From NCBI RefSeq assembly GCF_036002505.1, contig NZ_DASYTH010000406.1:61546-125545 (forward strand): a stretch of DNA of 64,000 nucleotides, written 5' to 3'. Shown here in pieces: positions 32,638 through 41,743 of the stretch (its first letter is position 1; every line of letters starts with the position of its first letter). A model generated the notes under the pieces. The model was not told the origin of the DNA and did no database searches. It worked only from the letters and a program-made list of their open reading frames with translations. The DNA is from DASYTH01 sp036002505. GTDB taxonomy: Bacteria; Actinomycetota; Actinomycetes; Mycobacteriales; Pseudonocardiaceae. A program made the translations under genes and the position numbers.

Positions 32638-32712
32638 TTCGGTCACCGACCAGGAGTTCCGCGCGCGGTTCCGGCGCGAGTCGCGGATCGTGGCCGACCT
32701 CAGGCATCCCAA
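32638..32712 (+). pseudogene. Remnant of a Ser/Thr protein kinase N-lobe
   Basis: About 24 codons read DQEFRARFRRESRIVADLRH followed by PN. This is the alpha-C helix region of actinobacterial Hanks-type kinases, where D-E-F-R-A-R-F-x-R-E precedes a helix ending L-x-H-P-N. There is no start codon, P-loop or catalytic loop on either side, and the frame decays after the match. It lies between a repeated palindrome and the S9A peptidase gene, so a kinase gene was probably lost here. Confidence 0.55.
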
Positions 32713-32766
32713 CGCGGCCCCCCGCGGGCGGAGGCCTCCGCGACCGCCACTGGCACACTGACAACC

Positions 32767-34773
32767 ATGACCGACGATCCCTACCTCTGGCTGGAAGAGG
32801 TCACGAGCGAGACCGCCCTGGACTGGGTACGGGACCGCAACGCCGAGTCCGTCACCGAGCTCACCGGTGGCGAGCGCTTCGCCGAGCTCCGCGACGAGAT
32901 CCGCCAGGTCCTCGACGCCGACGACCGGATCCCCTACCCGCGACGCCGGGGTGAGTACCTCTACAACTTCTGGCAGGACGCCGACCACCCGCGCGGCCTC
33001 TGGCGGCGGACCACACTCGACGAGTACCGGAAGGACCGGCCCGCCTGGGAGATCCTGCTCGACGTGGACGCGCTGGGCGAGGCCGAGGGCGAGAGCTGGG
33101 TCTGGGAGGGCGCCGCGTTGCTGCGGCCGGAGTACCGGCTGGCCCTGGTGGAACTCTCCCGGGGTGGCGCGGACGCGGCCGTGGTGCGGGAGTTCGACCT
33201 GGAGACCCGGTCCTTCGTCGACGGCGGGTTCGAGCTGCCCGAGGCGAAGTCGTACGTGAGCTGGATCGACGCGGACCGGATCTTCGTCGGCACCGACTTC
33301 GGCGAGGGGTCGATGACCACCTCGGGATATCCACGGATCGTCAGGGAGTGGCGCCGCGGCACGCCGCTGGCCGAGGCCGTGACGGTGTACGAGGGGAAGC
33401 CGGACGATGTCTCCGTGCACGGGTACCACGACTCGACCGACGGGTTCGAGCGGGACATCGTCAGCCGCAGCATCGACTTCTGGCGGAGCGAGAAGTACCT
33501 GCGCACCCCGGGCGGGGACCTGGCGCGGATCGAGGTGCCGGACGACGCCCGGATCGACGTGCACCGCGAGTGGTTGCTGGTGACGACCAAGACCGAATGG
33601 ACGGTCGACGGGACGACCTACCCGGCGGGCGCGTTGCTGGTCGCGGATTTCGAGAAGTTCATTGCGGGGCAACAAGATCTGATCGTCCTCTTCGAACCGG
33701 ACGAGCATTCGGCGCTGAGCTACCACGTCTGGACGCGACACCACCTGATCATCGCCTCGCTGGTCGACGTGCGGAGCCGGCTGGAGGTGCTCACCCCCGG
33801 CCCCGACGGTCTCCGCCGCGCGGATCTCGGGGCAGTGCCGGAACTGGCCGTGGCCGAGATCGTGGGGGTCGACCCGCACCAGAGCGACGAGTACTTCCTC
33901 AGCGTCAGCGGGTTCACCCTTCCGTCCACTTTGGAGCGTGGTGAGATCGGCGCCGAGCCGGAGATCCTCAAGCAGGCACCGGCCTTCTTCGACGCATCCG
34001 GGCTGACCGTCCAGCAGCACTTCGCGGTGTCGGCCGACGGCACCCGGGTGCCCTACTTCGTGGTGGGCCGCGGCGACGGCCCCGGACCCACGATGCTCTA
34101 CGGCTACGGCGGCTACGAGATCTCGCTGACCCCGGGCTACAGCGGCACGCTCGGGCGCGGCTGGCTGGCCCGCGGCGGAACCTACGTGGTGGCCAACACC
34201 CGGGGCGGCGGCGAGTACGGCCCCCGCTGGCACCTGTCCGCGCTGAAGGCCGACCGCGCCCGGGTGTACGAGGATTTCACCGCCGTGGCACGGGATCTGG
34301 TGACCCGCGGGATCACCACCCCGGCACAACTCGCCATCCAGGGCGGCAGCAACGGCGGCCTGCTGATGGGCGTGATGCTCACCAAGCACCCCGAACTGTT
34401 CGGCGCGGTCGTCGCCCAGGTTCCCGTCCTGGACATGCTCCGCTTCCACCGCCTGCTGGCCGGGGCGTCCTGGATCGCCGAGTGGGGCGATCCGGACGAC
34501 CCGGCCGATGCCGTCTACCTCAAGGAGTTCTCCCCTTACCACAACGTCGGCAGTGGACGGACCTACCCGCCGGCCCTGCTCATCACGTCCACAAGGGATG
34601 ATCGGGTGCACCCCGGCCACGCCCGCAAGATGGTCGCCCGGCTCCTCGAGACCGGCCACGACGTGCGCTACTACGAAAACATCGAAGGCGGCCACGGCGC
34701 GGCGGCTGACAACGAGCAGCTCGCGTTCAAGTCGGCCCTGATCTACGAGTTCCTCTGGCGCATCCTGACCTAG
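32767..34773 (+). CDS. Prolyl oligopeptidase (S9A family)
   Basis: The 668-residue protein starts at ATG 32767 (DDPYLWLEEVTSETALDWVR). A beta-propeller occupies the first 400 residues. An alpha/beta-hydrolase follows with the nucleophile in IQGGSNGGLLMGVM, the Asp in TSTRDDRVHPGHARKM and the His in IEGGHGAAADN. No signal peptide is present, so it probably cleaves short proline-containing peptides in the cytosol. The ribosome site is not obvious. The gene is followed by a 21-bp inverted repeat array shared with the convergent secreted gene. Confidence 0.9.
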   Translation: MTDDPYLWLEEVTSETALDWVRDRNAESVTELTGGERFAELRDEIRQVLDADDRIPYPRRRGEYLYNFWQDADHPRGLWRRTTLDEYRKDRPAWEILLDVDALGEAEGESWVWEGAALLRPEYRLALVELSRGGADAAVVREFDLETRSFVDGGFELPEAKSYVSWIDADRIFVGTDFGEGSMTTSGYPRIVREWRRGTPLAEAVTVYEGKPDDVSVHGYHDSTDGFERDIVSRSIDFWRSEKYLRTPGGDLARIEVPDDARIDVHREWLLVTTKTEWTVDGTTYPAGALLVADFEKFIAGQQDLIVLFEPDEHSALSYHVWTRHHLIIASLVDVRSRLEVLTPGPDGLRRADLGAVPELAVAEIVGVDPHQSDEYFLSVSGFTLPSTLERGEIGAEPEILKQAPAFFDASGLTVQQHFAVSADGTRVPYFVVGRGDGPGPTMLYGYGGYEISLTPGYSGTLGRGWLARGGTYVVANTRGGGEYGPRWHLSALKADRARVYEDFTAVARDLVTRGITTPAQLAIQGGSNGGLLMGVMLTKHPELFGAVVAQVPVLDMLRFHRLLAGASWIAEWGDPDDPADAVYLKEFSPYHNVGSGRTYPPALLITSTRDDRVHPGHARKMVARLLETGHDVRYYENIEGGHGAAADNEQLAFKSALIYEFLWRILT

Positions 34774-34790
34774 TACAGCAGCCGCGCTTC

Positions 34791-35006
34791 CTCACGTCGC
34801 TGTGTTGGCGCCTCACGTCGCTGTGTTGGCGCCTCACGTCGCTGTGTTGGCTTCTGGCGTGGGTGTGTTGGCTGGCGACGACGACGCCGGACGCAGCGGA
34901 TGGCGCCCACCACGCACCCTTGGCCAACACGGCGACGCCACACGCCAACACAACGACGCCACGGGCCAACATGGCGACGCCAGAGGCCAACACGCCGAAC
35001 AGCACG
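34791..35006. repeat. 21-bp tandem array A, four direct plus four inverted units
   Basis: Four units starting CTCACGTCGCTGTGTTGGC run from 34791 to 34874. After 48 bases, four inverted units starting GCCAACA(C/T) run from 34923 to 35006. Every unit is exactly 21 bases. The two halves could fold into a long imperfect hairpin. The array fills the space between the convergent S9A and Vps62-like genes. Array E at 55059-55287 belongs to the same sequence family. Confidence 0.9.
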
Positions 35007-35011
35007 AAGTG

Positions 35012-35974
35012 CTAGGCCCGGAAGCCGTTGCGGGTGTAGGTCAGGCTGAACGAGCCGCGGTTGGCGAAGTACACCGACACGAGGTACGCGGGGTCGGTGG
35101 CGAGCAGGCCGCGCGGGATGTCGCCGCCGTCGTCGTGGTCGTCCCAGCCCCACGGCGCGTTCGCCGAGTTGTCCGCGCCGTTGTCGCCGCGGAAGGTGCC
35201 GAAGCTGGCGTAGGTGACCGGATCCGAGCGGCGCGCCCACATGCCGCCGGCGGCGAACGTGTCGGCCAGCCGGTAGGCCACCGACCGGTCGTTGCCGCTG
35301 GACGGGACCTCGGCGGCCGTGGCGCTCGGAAAGTAGACGACGCCGTCGCTGCCGGGGAAGTTGGCGCCGTTCCAGCCGAACGCGCCGTGGCCCTTGGCCT
35401 CCTGGAACGTGGCCGGGTGCGGGACACCGCCGACGTTCTGCACGATCAGCGTGCCGTCCACGCTCTCCCGCCCGGCGGTGTACGGGCTGCCGGCCGGCAG
35501 GTAGGAGTAGAAGTTGTCGTGCGCCACGGTGACCATGGCCTCGAGCGCGCCGAACTCGCTGCCGTCCTTGCGCACGGTCAGCAGCATGCCCTCCATGTCG
35601 TTCTCGTGGGTGAAGAGCTCGAACGGGTCGGGGAAGTCCTCCCAGTCGCGCGGGTGGTAGTACGCGTACACCAGGAACCAGTGGGTGGACGTCTCCACCA
35701 CCGAGTAGTACATCCAGCCGGTGAGCCGGGCGAGGTTGTCGTCCTGGTGCTCCCAGTTGTTGAGGGTGTCCCACTCGGCGTCGTAGTCGATCGTGGACAG
35801 GTAGTCGGCGTCGTAGTCGGATGAGTCGGTGTCCTGGTAGTGCACTGGTGCCCAGCGCAGCGCGAGTGCCGCGTCGGTGGGTGCGGCGGCGGCCGGGGTC
35901 GGGCTCACCATGATCAGCGCGGCGCCGGTGAGCAGCGCGGATCCGGTGGCGGTGAGGCGGCGGAGCAGGGTCAT
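35012..35974 (-). CDS. Secreted Vps62-like protein of unknown function
   Basis: From ATG 35974, preceded by GGAGG, the product has 320 residues. A signal peptide (LTATGSALLTGAALIMVSPT, then PAAAA) leads to a mature protein with YAYYHPRDWED and HENDMEGMLLTV. This pair of His/Asp-rich motifs is found in Vps62/DUF946-like and some bacterial secreted proteins, and loosely recalls NPP1 toxins. The motifs could bind a metal. No enzymatic activity can be assigned. It diverges from the sirtuin gene across 60 bases and converges on the S9A gene across array A. Confidence 0.55.
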   Translation of the reverse strand: MTLLRRLTATGSALLTGAALIMVSPTPAAAAPTDAALALRWAPVHYQDTDSSDYDADYLSTIDYDAEWDTLNNWEHQDDNLARLTGWMYYSVVETSTHWFLVYAYYHPRDWEDFPDPFELFTHENDMEGMLLTVRKDGSEFGALEAMVTVAHDNFYSYLPAGSPYTAGRESVDGTLIVQNVGGVPHPATFQEAKGHGAFGWNGANFPGSDGVVYFPSATAAEVPSSGNDRSVAYRLADTFAAGGMWARRSDPVTYASFGTFRGDNGADNSANAPWGWDDHDDGGDIPRGLLATDPAYLVSVYFANRGSFSLTYTRNGFRA

Positions 35975-36034
35975 GATGCGCAACCTCCAACTCGGAAACA
36001 GAGTCGGAGAATTACGTACCATCGGTAGGTGAAC

Positions 36035-36784
36035 ATGAGCCAGCGTCAGGTTGAGCGGGCGCGGTCCCTCGTGGCAACGGCAGGCCGGGTCGTGGCCATG
36101 ACCGGCGCCGGCATCTCCACCGAATCCGGCATCCCCGACTTCCGCGGCCCGAACGGCGTGTGGACGAAGAACCCGGAGGCCGAGAAGCTCTTCACCATCC
36201 ACAACTACGTCGCCGACCCCGACGTCCGCCGGCGCTCCTGGCAGACCCGCGCGTCGCACGGCGCGTGGGACGCGCAGGCGAACGCCGCGCACCGCGCGCT
36301 GGTCACCCTGGAGCGCACCGGCCGGCTGACCGCCATCGTCACCCAGAACATCGACGGCCTGCACCAGCGCGCCGGCTCCGACCCCGACCTGGTCATCGAG
36401 CTGCACGGCACGATGTTCGAGACCATCTGCCTGACCTGCGCCGACCGCCGCACGATGCGCGAAGCCCTCGACCGGGTGGCCGCCGGCGAGCCCGACCCGC
36501 CGTGCCTGCTCTGCGGCGGCATCCTCAAGTCCGCGACCATCTCCTTTGGACAGCCGCTCGACGTGGCGGTGCTCGCCCGCGCGCGCGACGCCGCCCTCGG
36601 CTGCGACCTGATGCTCGTCGCCGGCAGCTCGCTCACCGTGCAACCCGCCGCTGGCCTGGTCGGGCTCGCCGCGCACGCCGGCGCGACGGTCGTTGTGTGC
36701 AACGGCTCCGAGACCCCCTACGACGACCTCGCCGAGGTGGTGCTGCGCGAGCCGCTCGGCCAAGTGCTCCCCGCCCTGGTCTGA
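36035..36784 (+). CDS. Sir2-family NAD-dependent protein deacylase
   Basis: The 249-residue protein has all sirtuin motifs: VAMTGAGISTESGIPDFRG for NAD binding, IVTQNIDGLHQRAG, IELHGT with the catalytic His, a zinc site of CLTC and CLLCGG, and VAGSSLTVQPAAGLV. ATG 36035 with GGTAGG upstream is preferred over GTG 36029. It is a single gene, divergent from the secreted Vps62-like gene and followed directly by 21-bp array B. Confidence 0.92.
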   Translation: MSQRQVERARSLVATAGRVVAMTGAGISTESGIPDFRGPNGVWTKNPEAEKLFTIHNYVADPDVRRRSWQTRASHGAWDAQANAAHRALVTLERTGRLTAIVTQNIDGLHQRAGSDPDLVIELHGTMFETICLTCADRRTMREALDRVAAGEPDPPCLLCGGILKSATISFGQPLDVAVLARARDAALGCDLMLVAGSSLTVQPAAGLVGLAAHAGATVVVCNGSETPYDDLAEVVLREPLGQVLPALV

Positions 36785-36788
36785 TCCT

Positions 36789-36943
36789 GCGAGTCCCCAC
36801 TTCCAGCACGCGAGTCCCCACTTCCAGCACGCGAGTTCGCACTTCCAGTCAGCGAGTTCGCGGTTGAGACCTGCGGCTCGCTAGCCGAAACCGGGAACTC
36901 GACTGCCTGAACCGGGGACTCGCGGTCCTGAACCGGGGACTCG
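36789..36943. repeat. 21-bp tandem array B, four direct plus three inverted units
   Basis: Units starting GCGAGTCCCCACTTCCAGC begin at 36789, 36810, 36831 and 36852. Three inverted units ending GAACCGGGGACTCG or a close variant run from 36881 to 36943. All are 21 bases. The array begins 5 bases after the sirtuin stop, but the next gene is on the same strand, so this junction is not convergent. Confidence 0.88.
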
Positions 36944-36982
36944 CGGCGCACCCCCGAGCCACCCATCCTCGTTGAACCAGGC

Positions 36983-37852
36983 ATGAGCCTGCGCCGGTTC
37001 GTGAGCCCCTACGCCCGACTGCCCGTGCTGGCGCTGCTCGTGGGAGTGACCGTCATCGGACTCGCCACCCACCCCGCCGACGCCCCGGCCGAAGCTCCGG
37101 CCCGCACCCCCGACCCCGGGCACACCTCGCTCCCCTTCGCCATCCTGCTCGCCCTCGCGATCCCCGCGACCGTGCTCCTCACGATCGCCGCGGTCCGGTA
37201 TCGCCGCCGCCCCGCACCCCGGCCTCCGGTGCAACGCCGGGCGGGCCGGCAGCCGCCCCGACGATGGCTCGCCGCGCTGGCGCTGCTCGGCCTGCTCACC
37301 GTCACCGTCGCCGGCTCCGCCCTGGCGGCCCGGCTCTCCCGTCCCGACCCGCCGCCGGCCGAACCGCGGCCCAGCCCCACGCCGGCATCGTCGGTCACCG
37401 GCGCACCCGAGGACCTGGCGTGGCTGCTCGTGGCGGCGTCCACGCTGCTCACCCTGCTGATCGTGGCGGCGATCGCGCACATCCGGTCCACCGCTGAGGA
37501 GCCCGCCCCGAAACCACCGCCGCCGCCCACGCTCGCCGAGGCGGTCCACCGCGCGCTGGCCGCCGTCACCCAACCCGCCGACGACCCGCGGACCGCGATC
37601 ATCCGAAGCTATGCCGCCATGGAGAACGCCCTGACCACCGTGCCCGCAGCCGCCCCGCACGCCGCCGACTCCCCGTCCGAGGTGCTGCACCGGGCCGCCG
37701 CGCTCGGCGCCGTCCGCTCCCCCGGCGCGTGGCGGCTGGTCGAGCTGTTCGACGAGGCCCGGTTCAGCCCACACCCGATGACCGAGCACGACCGCCTGGA
37801 CGCCGTCGCCGCGATCCGCTTGATCCTGGTAGACATCGAGGGCAGATCATGA
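36983..37852 (+). CDS. Membrane protein with DUF4129 domain
   Basis: The 289-residue protein has three hydrophobic segments (LPVLALLVGVTVIGLA, LPFAILLALAIPATVLLTIA, WLAALALLGLLTVTVAGSAL) and a fourth near 155-175. The C-terminal DUF4129 domain has RTAIIRSYAAMENALT and the end DRLDAVAAIRLILVDIEG. It opens a five-gene operon (DUF4129, small membrane protein, MoxR ATPase, DUF58, membrane protein) of a type widely found in actinomycetes and thought to act in envelope or protein-complex maturation. Its stop overlaps the next start (ATGA). Confidence 0.82.
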   Translation: MSLRRFVSPYARLPVLALLVGVTVIGLATHPADAPAEAPARTPDPGHTSLPFAILLALAIPATVLLTIAAVRYRRRPAPRPPVQRRAGRQPPRRWLAALALLGLLTVTVAGSALAARLSRPDPPPAEPRPSPTPASSVTGAPEDLAWLLVAASTLLTLLIVAAIAHIRSTAEEPAPKPPPPPTLAEAVHRALAAVTQPADDPRTAIIRSYAAMENALTTVPAAAPHAADSPSEVLHRAAALGAVRSPGAWRLVELFDEARFSPHPMTEHDRLDAVAAIRLILVDIEGRS

Positions 37853-38249
37853 GTTGGTTGACGGTCGTCGACGTGGTGGCCATCGTCGCGCTGTTCGCCT
37901 GGCGGCTGAACCTCATCCCGCGCCGTCCCGATGCGTCCACAGTGGACGATGAGCCGGCGCCGCTGCCGGACACGTCGATGGACCGGGCCCGGGCCACGCT
38001 CGACTGGGCGGACGGGTCCCGGGCCGACTGGGACCGGCACGTCCGCCCGCTGCTCGCCCGCGAGGTCGCCGAGGTGCTCCGGGCCCGGCGCGACCCCGCG
38101 CTGCCCCAACCGGCACACACCGGCGGCCGGCTGCTCGGGCCCGACCTGTGGCCGCTGGTGGATCCGGCGCAACCGTTCACCGCCGAACCCGACCGCCCCG
38201 GCCCCGGCCGTGACGGGCTCGCCCGCATCCTCGACCGGCTGGAGCGCCT

Positions 38250-38253
<4 letters not shown>
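37849..38253 (+). CDS. Small membrane-anchored protein of the MoxR/DUF58 operon
   Basis: The 134-residue product has one N-terminal membrane helix (LTVVDVVAIVALFAWRLNLI) and a soluble tail with the conserved-looking MDRARATLDWADGSRADWDR and VRPLLAREVAEVLRARRD. A protein of this size between DUF4129 and MoxR genes is usual in related operons, but its job is unknown. Start and stop both overlap neighbouring genes by 4 bases, so it is translated as part of the block. Confidence 0.72.
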
Positions 38254-39211
<958 letters not shown>

Positions 39212-39215
<4 letters not shown>

Positions 39216-40462
39216 CCGAGCCGGTCCGCTGGCGCCCGTCGCCGCTGACGCTGTCGCTGGCCACCGCGTCGGCCACGGCACTGGCGCTGGCCCTGATCGG
39301 GCGCCGCCCCGAGCTGATCGCCTTCGCCGCGCCGTTGCTCGGCGCCCTGGCCGGTGGCTGCTGCCGGGTCCGCCCGGCCTCGCACATCACCCTGCGCCCC
39401 GAACAGGAGACCCAGCGGTGCTTCGAAAACGAGGTGGTGGCCATCCGGGTCCACGCCCACTCGGAAGGAATGTGCGACGAGATATCGCTGCGCCCGCTGC
39501 TGCCGCCCGGCCTCGAACTGATATCCGGCGAGACCGTCCACAGTGGACCAGCAACGGAGTGGCAGATCCGGGCGACCCGATGGGGACGGTTCAGCATTTC
39601 CGTGGAGATCACCGCGCGGACCGCGGGCGGGCTGGTGACCGCCACCCTTCGTGCCGAGGCCGGGGAGATCCGGGTCTACCCCAAACCCGCGCCGCTGACC
39701 GTGTCGCCGCGGCCGGCCAGCCTGCCCGACCGGATCGGTGTCCACATCGGACGAAGGCGCGGCGAGGGTGTCGAGTTCGCCGCCATCCGGCCGTATGTCG
39801 CCGGCGACCCGCTCGGCCAGGTGAACTGGCCGGTGAGCGCGCGGTTGGGGCGGCTGCATGTGACCGAGCGGCTGGCGGAGCGGGCCACCGACGTGGTCGC
39901 ACTGGTGGACACCTACCCGGTCGCCGACCCGGACCAGGCGTGCCTGGATCTCGCGGTGCACGGCGCCGCGGAGATCGTCCAGGCGGCGCTGCGCCGCGGG
40001 GACCGGGCGGGCGTGCTGGCGCTCGGCGGTGGCATGCGCTGGCTCGGCCCGGACGTCGGGCGGCGCCAGTTCTACCGGATCGCCGACGCGGTGCTGGACG
40101 CCACGGCCGCGCCGCCGTCGTTCCGGCCGTCCGGCGGTCGGCTGCCGCGGGCCGCGCTGCCGCCGCACGCCTGCGTGGTCGCGTTCACCCCGCTGCTGGA
40201 CGCCCGGGTCGGCCTGGCCCTGCAGGACGTCCGCGGCCGCGGGCACGCCACCCTGGTCGTCGACGTGCTCCGCGAGCCTCCGGCCGGCGGCGAACCCGAC
40301 CCGATGGCGGAGCGGCTCTGGCGGCTGGAACGCCGCGGGCTGCACCGCGATCTGGCCAGCGTCGGCATCCCGGTCGTGCCGTGGGGTGAGTGGTCCACTT
40401 TGGACGAGGTGCTGTACCCGCTGGCCCGGCGCCCGCTCCAGAGCGGAAGGCCACCGCGATGA
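39212..40462 (+). CDS. DUF58-domain protein (MoxR partner)
   Basis: The 416-residue product has two N-terminal hydrophobic segments (LTLSLATASATALALALIG, ELIAFAAPLLGALAGGCC), a beta-rich middle and the DUF58 block GEGVEFAAIRPYVAGDPLGQ followed by VNWPVSARLGRLHVTERLAE. The von Willebrand-like part begins at VVALVDTYP. DUF58 proteins work with MoxR ATPases at the membrane. The start is GTG 39212 within a GTGA overlap. A 22-bp perfect inverted repeat stands between this gene and the next one of the operon. Confidence 0.9.
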
Positions 40463-40470
40463 GCGGAGTC

Positions 40471-40529
40471 GGTGCGATGAAGGGGGCCTTCCGCACGCCC
40501 AGTGCGAGGAAGGCCCCCTTCATCGCACC
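40471..40529. repeat. Long perfect inverted repeat, 22-bp arms
   Basis: The arm at 40471-40492 (beginning GGTGCGATGAAGGGGGCC) is matched exactly by its reverse complement at 40508-40529 around a 15-base loop. GCAC and GTGC within the loop extend the stem with a 2-base bulge. The arms are identical in length and perfectly paired, which is rare for a mere terminator. It lies within an operon, so it would split expression between DUF58 and the last membrane protein gene. Confidence 0.85.
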
Positions 40530-40553
40530 CCGCCCGGCCGAAAGGCGGTCGCG

Positions 40554-40913
40554 GTGATCCGCGCGGTGCCACCGGTCGCGGCGACGGTCGTCGTGCAGGT
40601 CGCCGTGCTCGGCCTGGCCCTCGGCCACCCCTCGATCGGGCAGGCGTGCGTGGTCGGCATGGCCGCGCTGCTGTTCCTGCTGGCCAACGACAATCGCAGG
40701 TTCACCCGTGCCCGCAGCGGAATTCTCGCGGGCGCGGCACTGACCACCCTCGCTGCCGTCGTCGCCTCGCTGGTGCCGGGCGACCTCGGCCACTTCGGCT
40801 GGTGCGTGCCGGTGGCCCTGGTGGCGCTCTACATGCTCGCCACCGTCAGTCCATTTTCCTTGCCACGCCGGCAAAACCGGGGAACCGCTCGGGGTCCTCG
40901 GCAAAGTAGCTGA
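40554..40913 (+). CDS. Small integral membrane protein, end of the MoxR/DUF58 operon
   Basis: GTG 40554 after AAAGGCGG gives 119 residues with four membrane helices (VAATVVVQVAVLGLALG, ACVVGMAALLFLLAN, ILAGAALTTLAAVVASLV, CVPVALVALYMLATVSPF). No domain is recognised. The last 68 bases overlap the 3' end of the convergent methyltransferase gene, so the C-terminal tail RRQNRGTARGPRQSS may be an accident of that overlap. It is separated from the DUF58 gene by the perfect inverted repeat. Confidence 0.65.
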   Translation: MIRAVPPVAATVVVQVAVLGLALGHPSIGQACVVGMAALLFLLANDNRRFTRARSGILAGAALTTLAAVVASLVPGDLGHFGWCVPVALVALYMLATVSPFSLPRRQNRGTARGPRQSS

Positions 40914-41670
40914 TCCCGTCCGGGCGCCACAGCGGCAACGTCACCACCCCCGGCTCGACCAGTTCGAAACCCTGGAACAGCCCGTCGATCTCCTCGCGCG
41001 AGCGCAGCATCACCGGGTTCGCGGTGTTGCTGTACACCGCGGCGAACCGCTCGAGGAACTCCCGCGGCTGCCCGGTCATGCTCATGTGCGAGAGCGCGAG
41101 ATGGCTCCCCACCGGCAGTTCCTCGCGGTACCGGGCGATGATGTCGAGCAGCCCGTCGGAGTCCGGCACGAAGTGCAGCACCGCCACCATGAGCAGCCCC
41201 ACCGGCTGGGAGAAGTCGATCTGCTTCCGCACCTCCGGCGAGCCCATGACCTCGCGCACGTCCCGCATGTCGGCGTGCAGGAACGCGCAGCGCTCGTTGC
41301 CGTCCAGCACCGACTGCCCGTGCGTCACGGCGACCGCGTCGATGTCCACGTACACCACCCGCACGCCCGGGTCGATGTGCTGCGCCACCTCGTGCACGTT
41401 GCCGGACGTGGGAATCCCCGAGCCGAGGTCGATGAACTGGCGCACCCCGGACTCCACCAGGAACCGGACCGCGCGCTGCAGGAACGCCCGGTTGGTGCGC
41501 GCGCCGGCGACCGTGGCCGGCAGCGCGGCGATGGCCCGCTCGGCGGCCTCCCGGTCGACGGCGAAGTTGTGCGCCCCGCCGAGGTAGTAGTCGTACATGC
41601 GGGCCGCGCTGGGCTGGTCGAGATTCACCCTGGGCGGCACACTGCTCGGCCAACTCGTCGCCTGATCCAT
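40846..41670 (-). CDS. SAM-dependent methyltransferase (Methyltransf_19/DUF574)
   Basis: The 274-residue protein opens with the family hallmark SAARMYDYYLGGAHNFAVDR. It has the SAM loop FIDLGSGIPTSGNVHEVAQ, the acidic VVYVDIDAVAV and the VGLLMVAVLHFVPD strand. GGGGGAG precedes the ATG. The family is expanded in actinomycetes and its substrates are mostly unknown. It diverges from the murein peptidase gene with 73 bases between and overlaps the end of the convergent membrane protein gene. Confidence 0.9.
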   Translation of the reverse strand: MDQATSWPSSVPPRVNLDQPSAARMYDYYLGGAHNFAVDREAAERAIAALPATVAGARTNRAFLQRAVRFLVESGVRQFIDLGSGIPTSGNVHEVAQHIDPGVRVVYVDIDAVAVTHGQSVLDGNERCAFLHADMRDVREVMGSPEVRKQIDFSQPVGLLMVAVLHFVPDSDGLLDIIARYREELPVGSHLALSHMSMTGQPREFLERFAAVYSNTANPVMLRSREEIDGLFQGFELVEPGVVTLPLWRPDGISYFAEDPERFPGFAGVARKMD

Positions 41671-41743
41671 GCTCCCCCGATCCCCGTTAACTGTTCACAA
41701 CTCGCCATCCACAAGGCGTGACCACTTCACCATACTGTTACCC

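Noticed and set aside
32611..32766. N-terminal extension of the S9A peptidase from 32611
   Set aside because: It would start inside the palindrome element and read out-of-frame kinase remnant. The family start is at 32767.
34791..35006. CRISPR array
   Set aside because: The 21-bp units are adjacent with no spacers, are inverted in two halves, and no cas gene is near. The same holds for the arrays at 36.8, 51.9, 52.9 and 55.1 kb.
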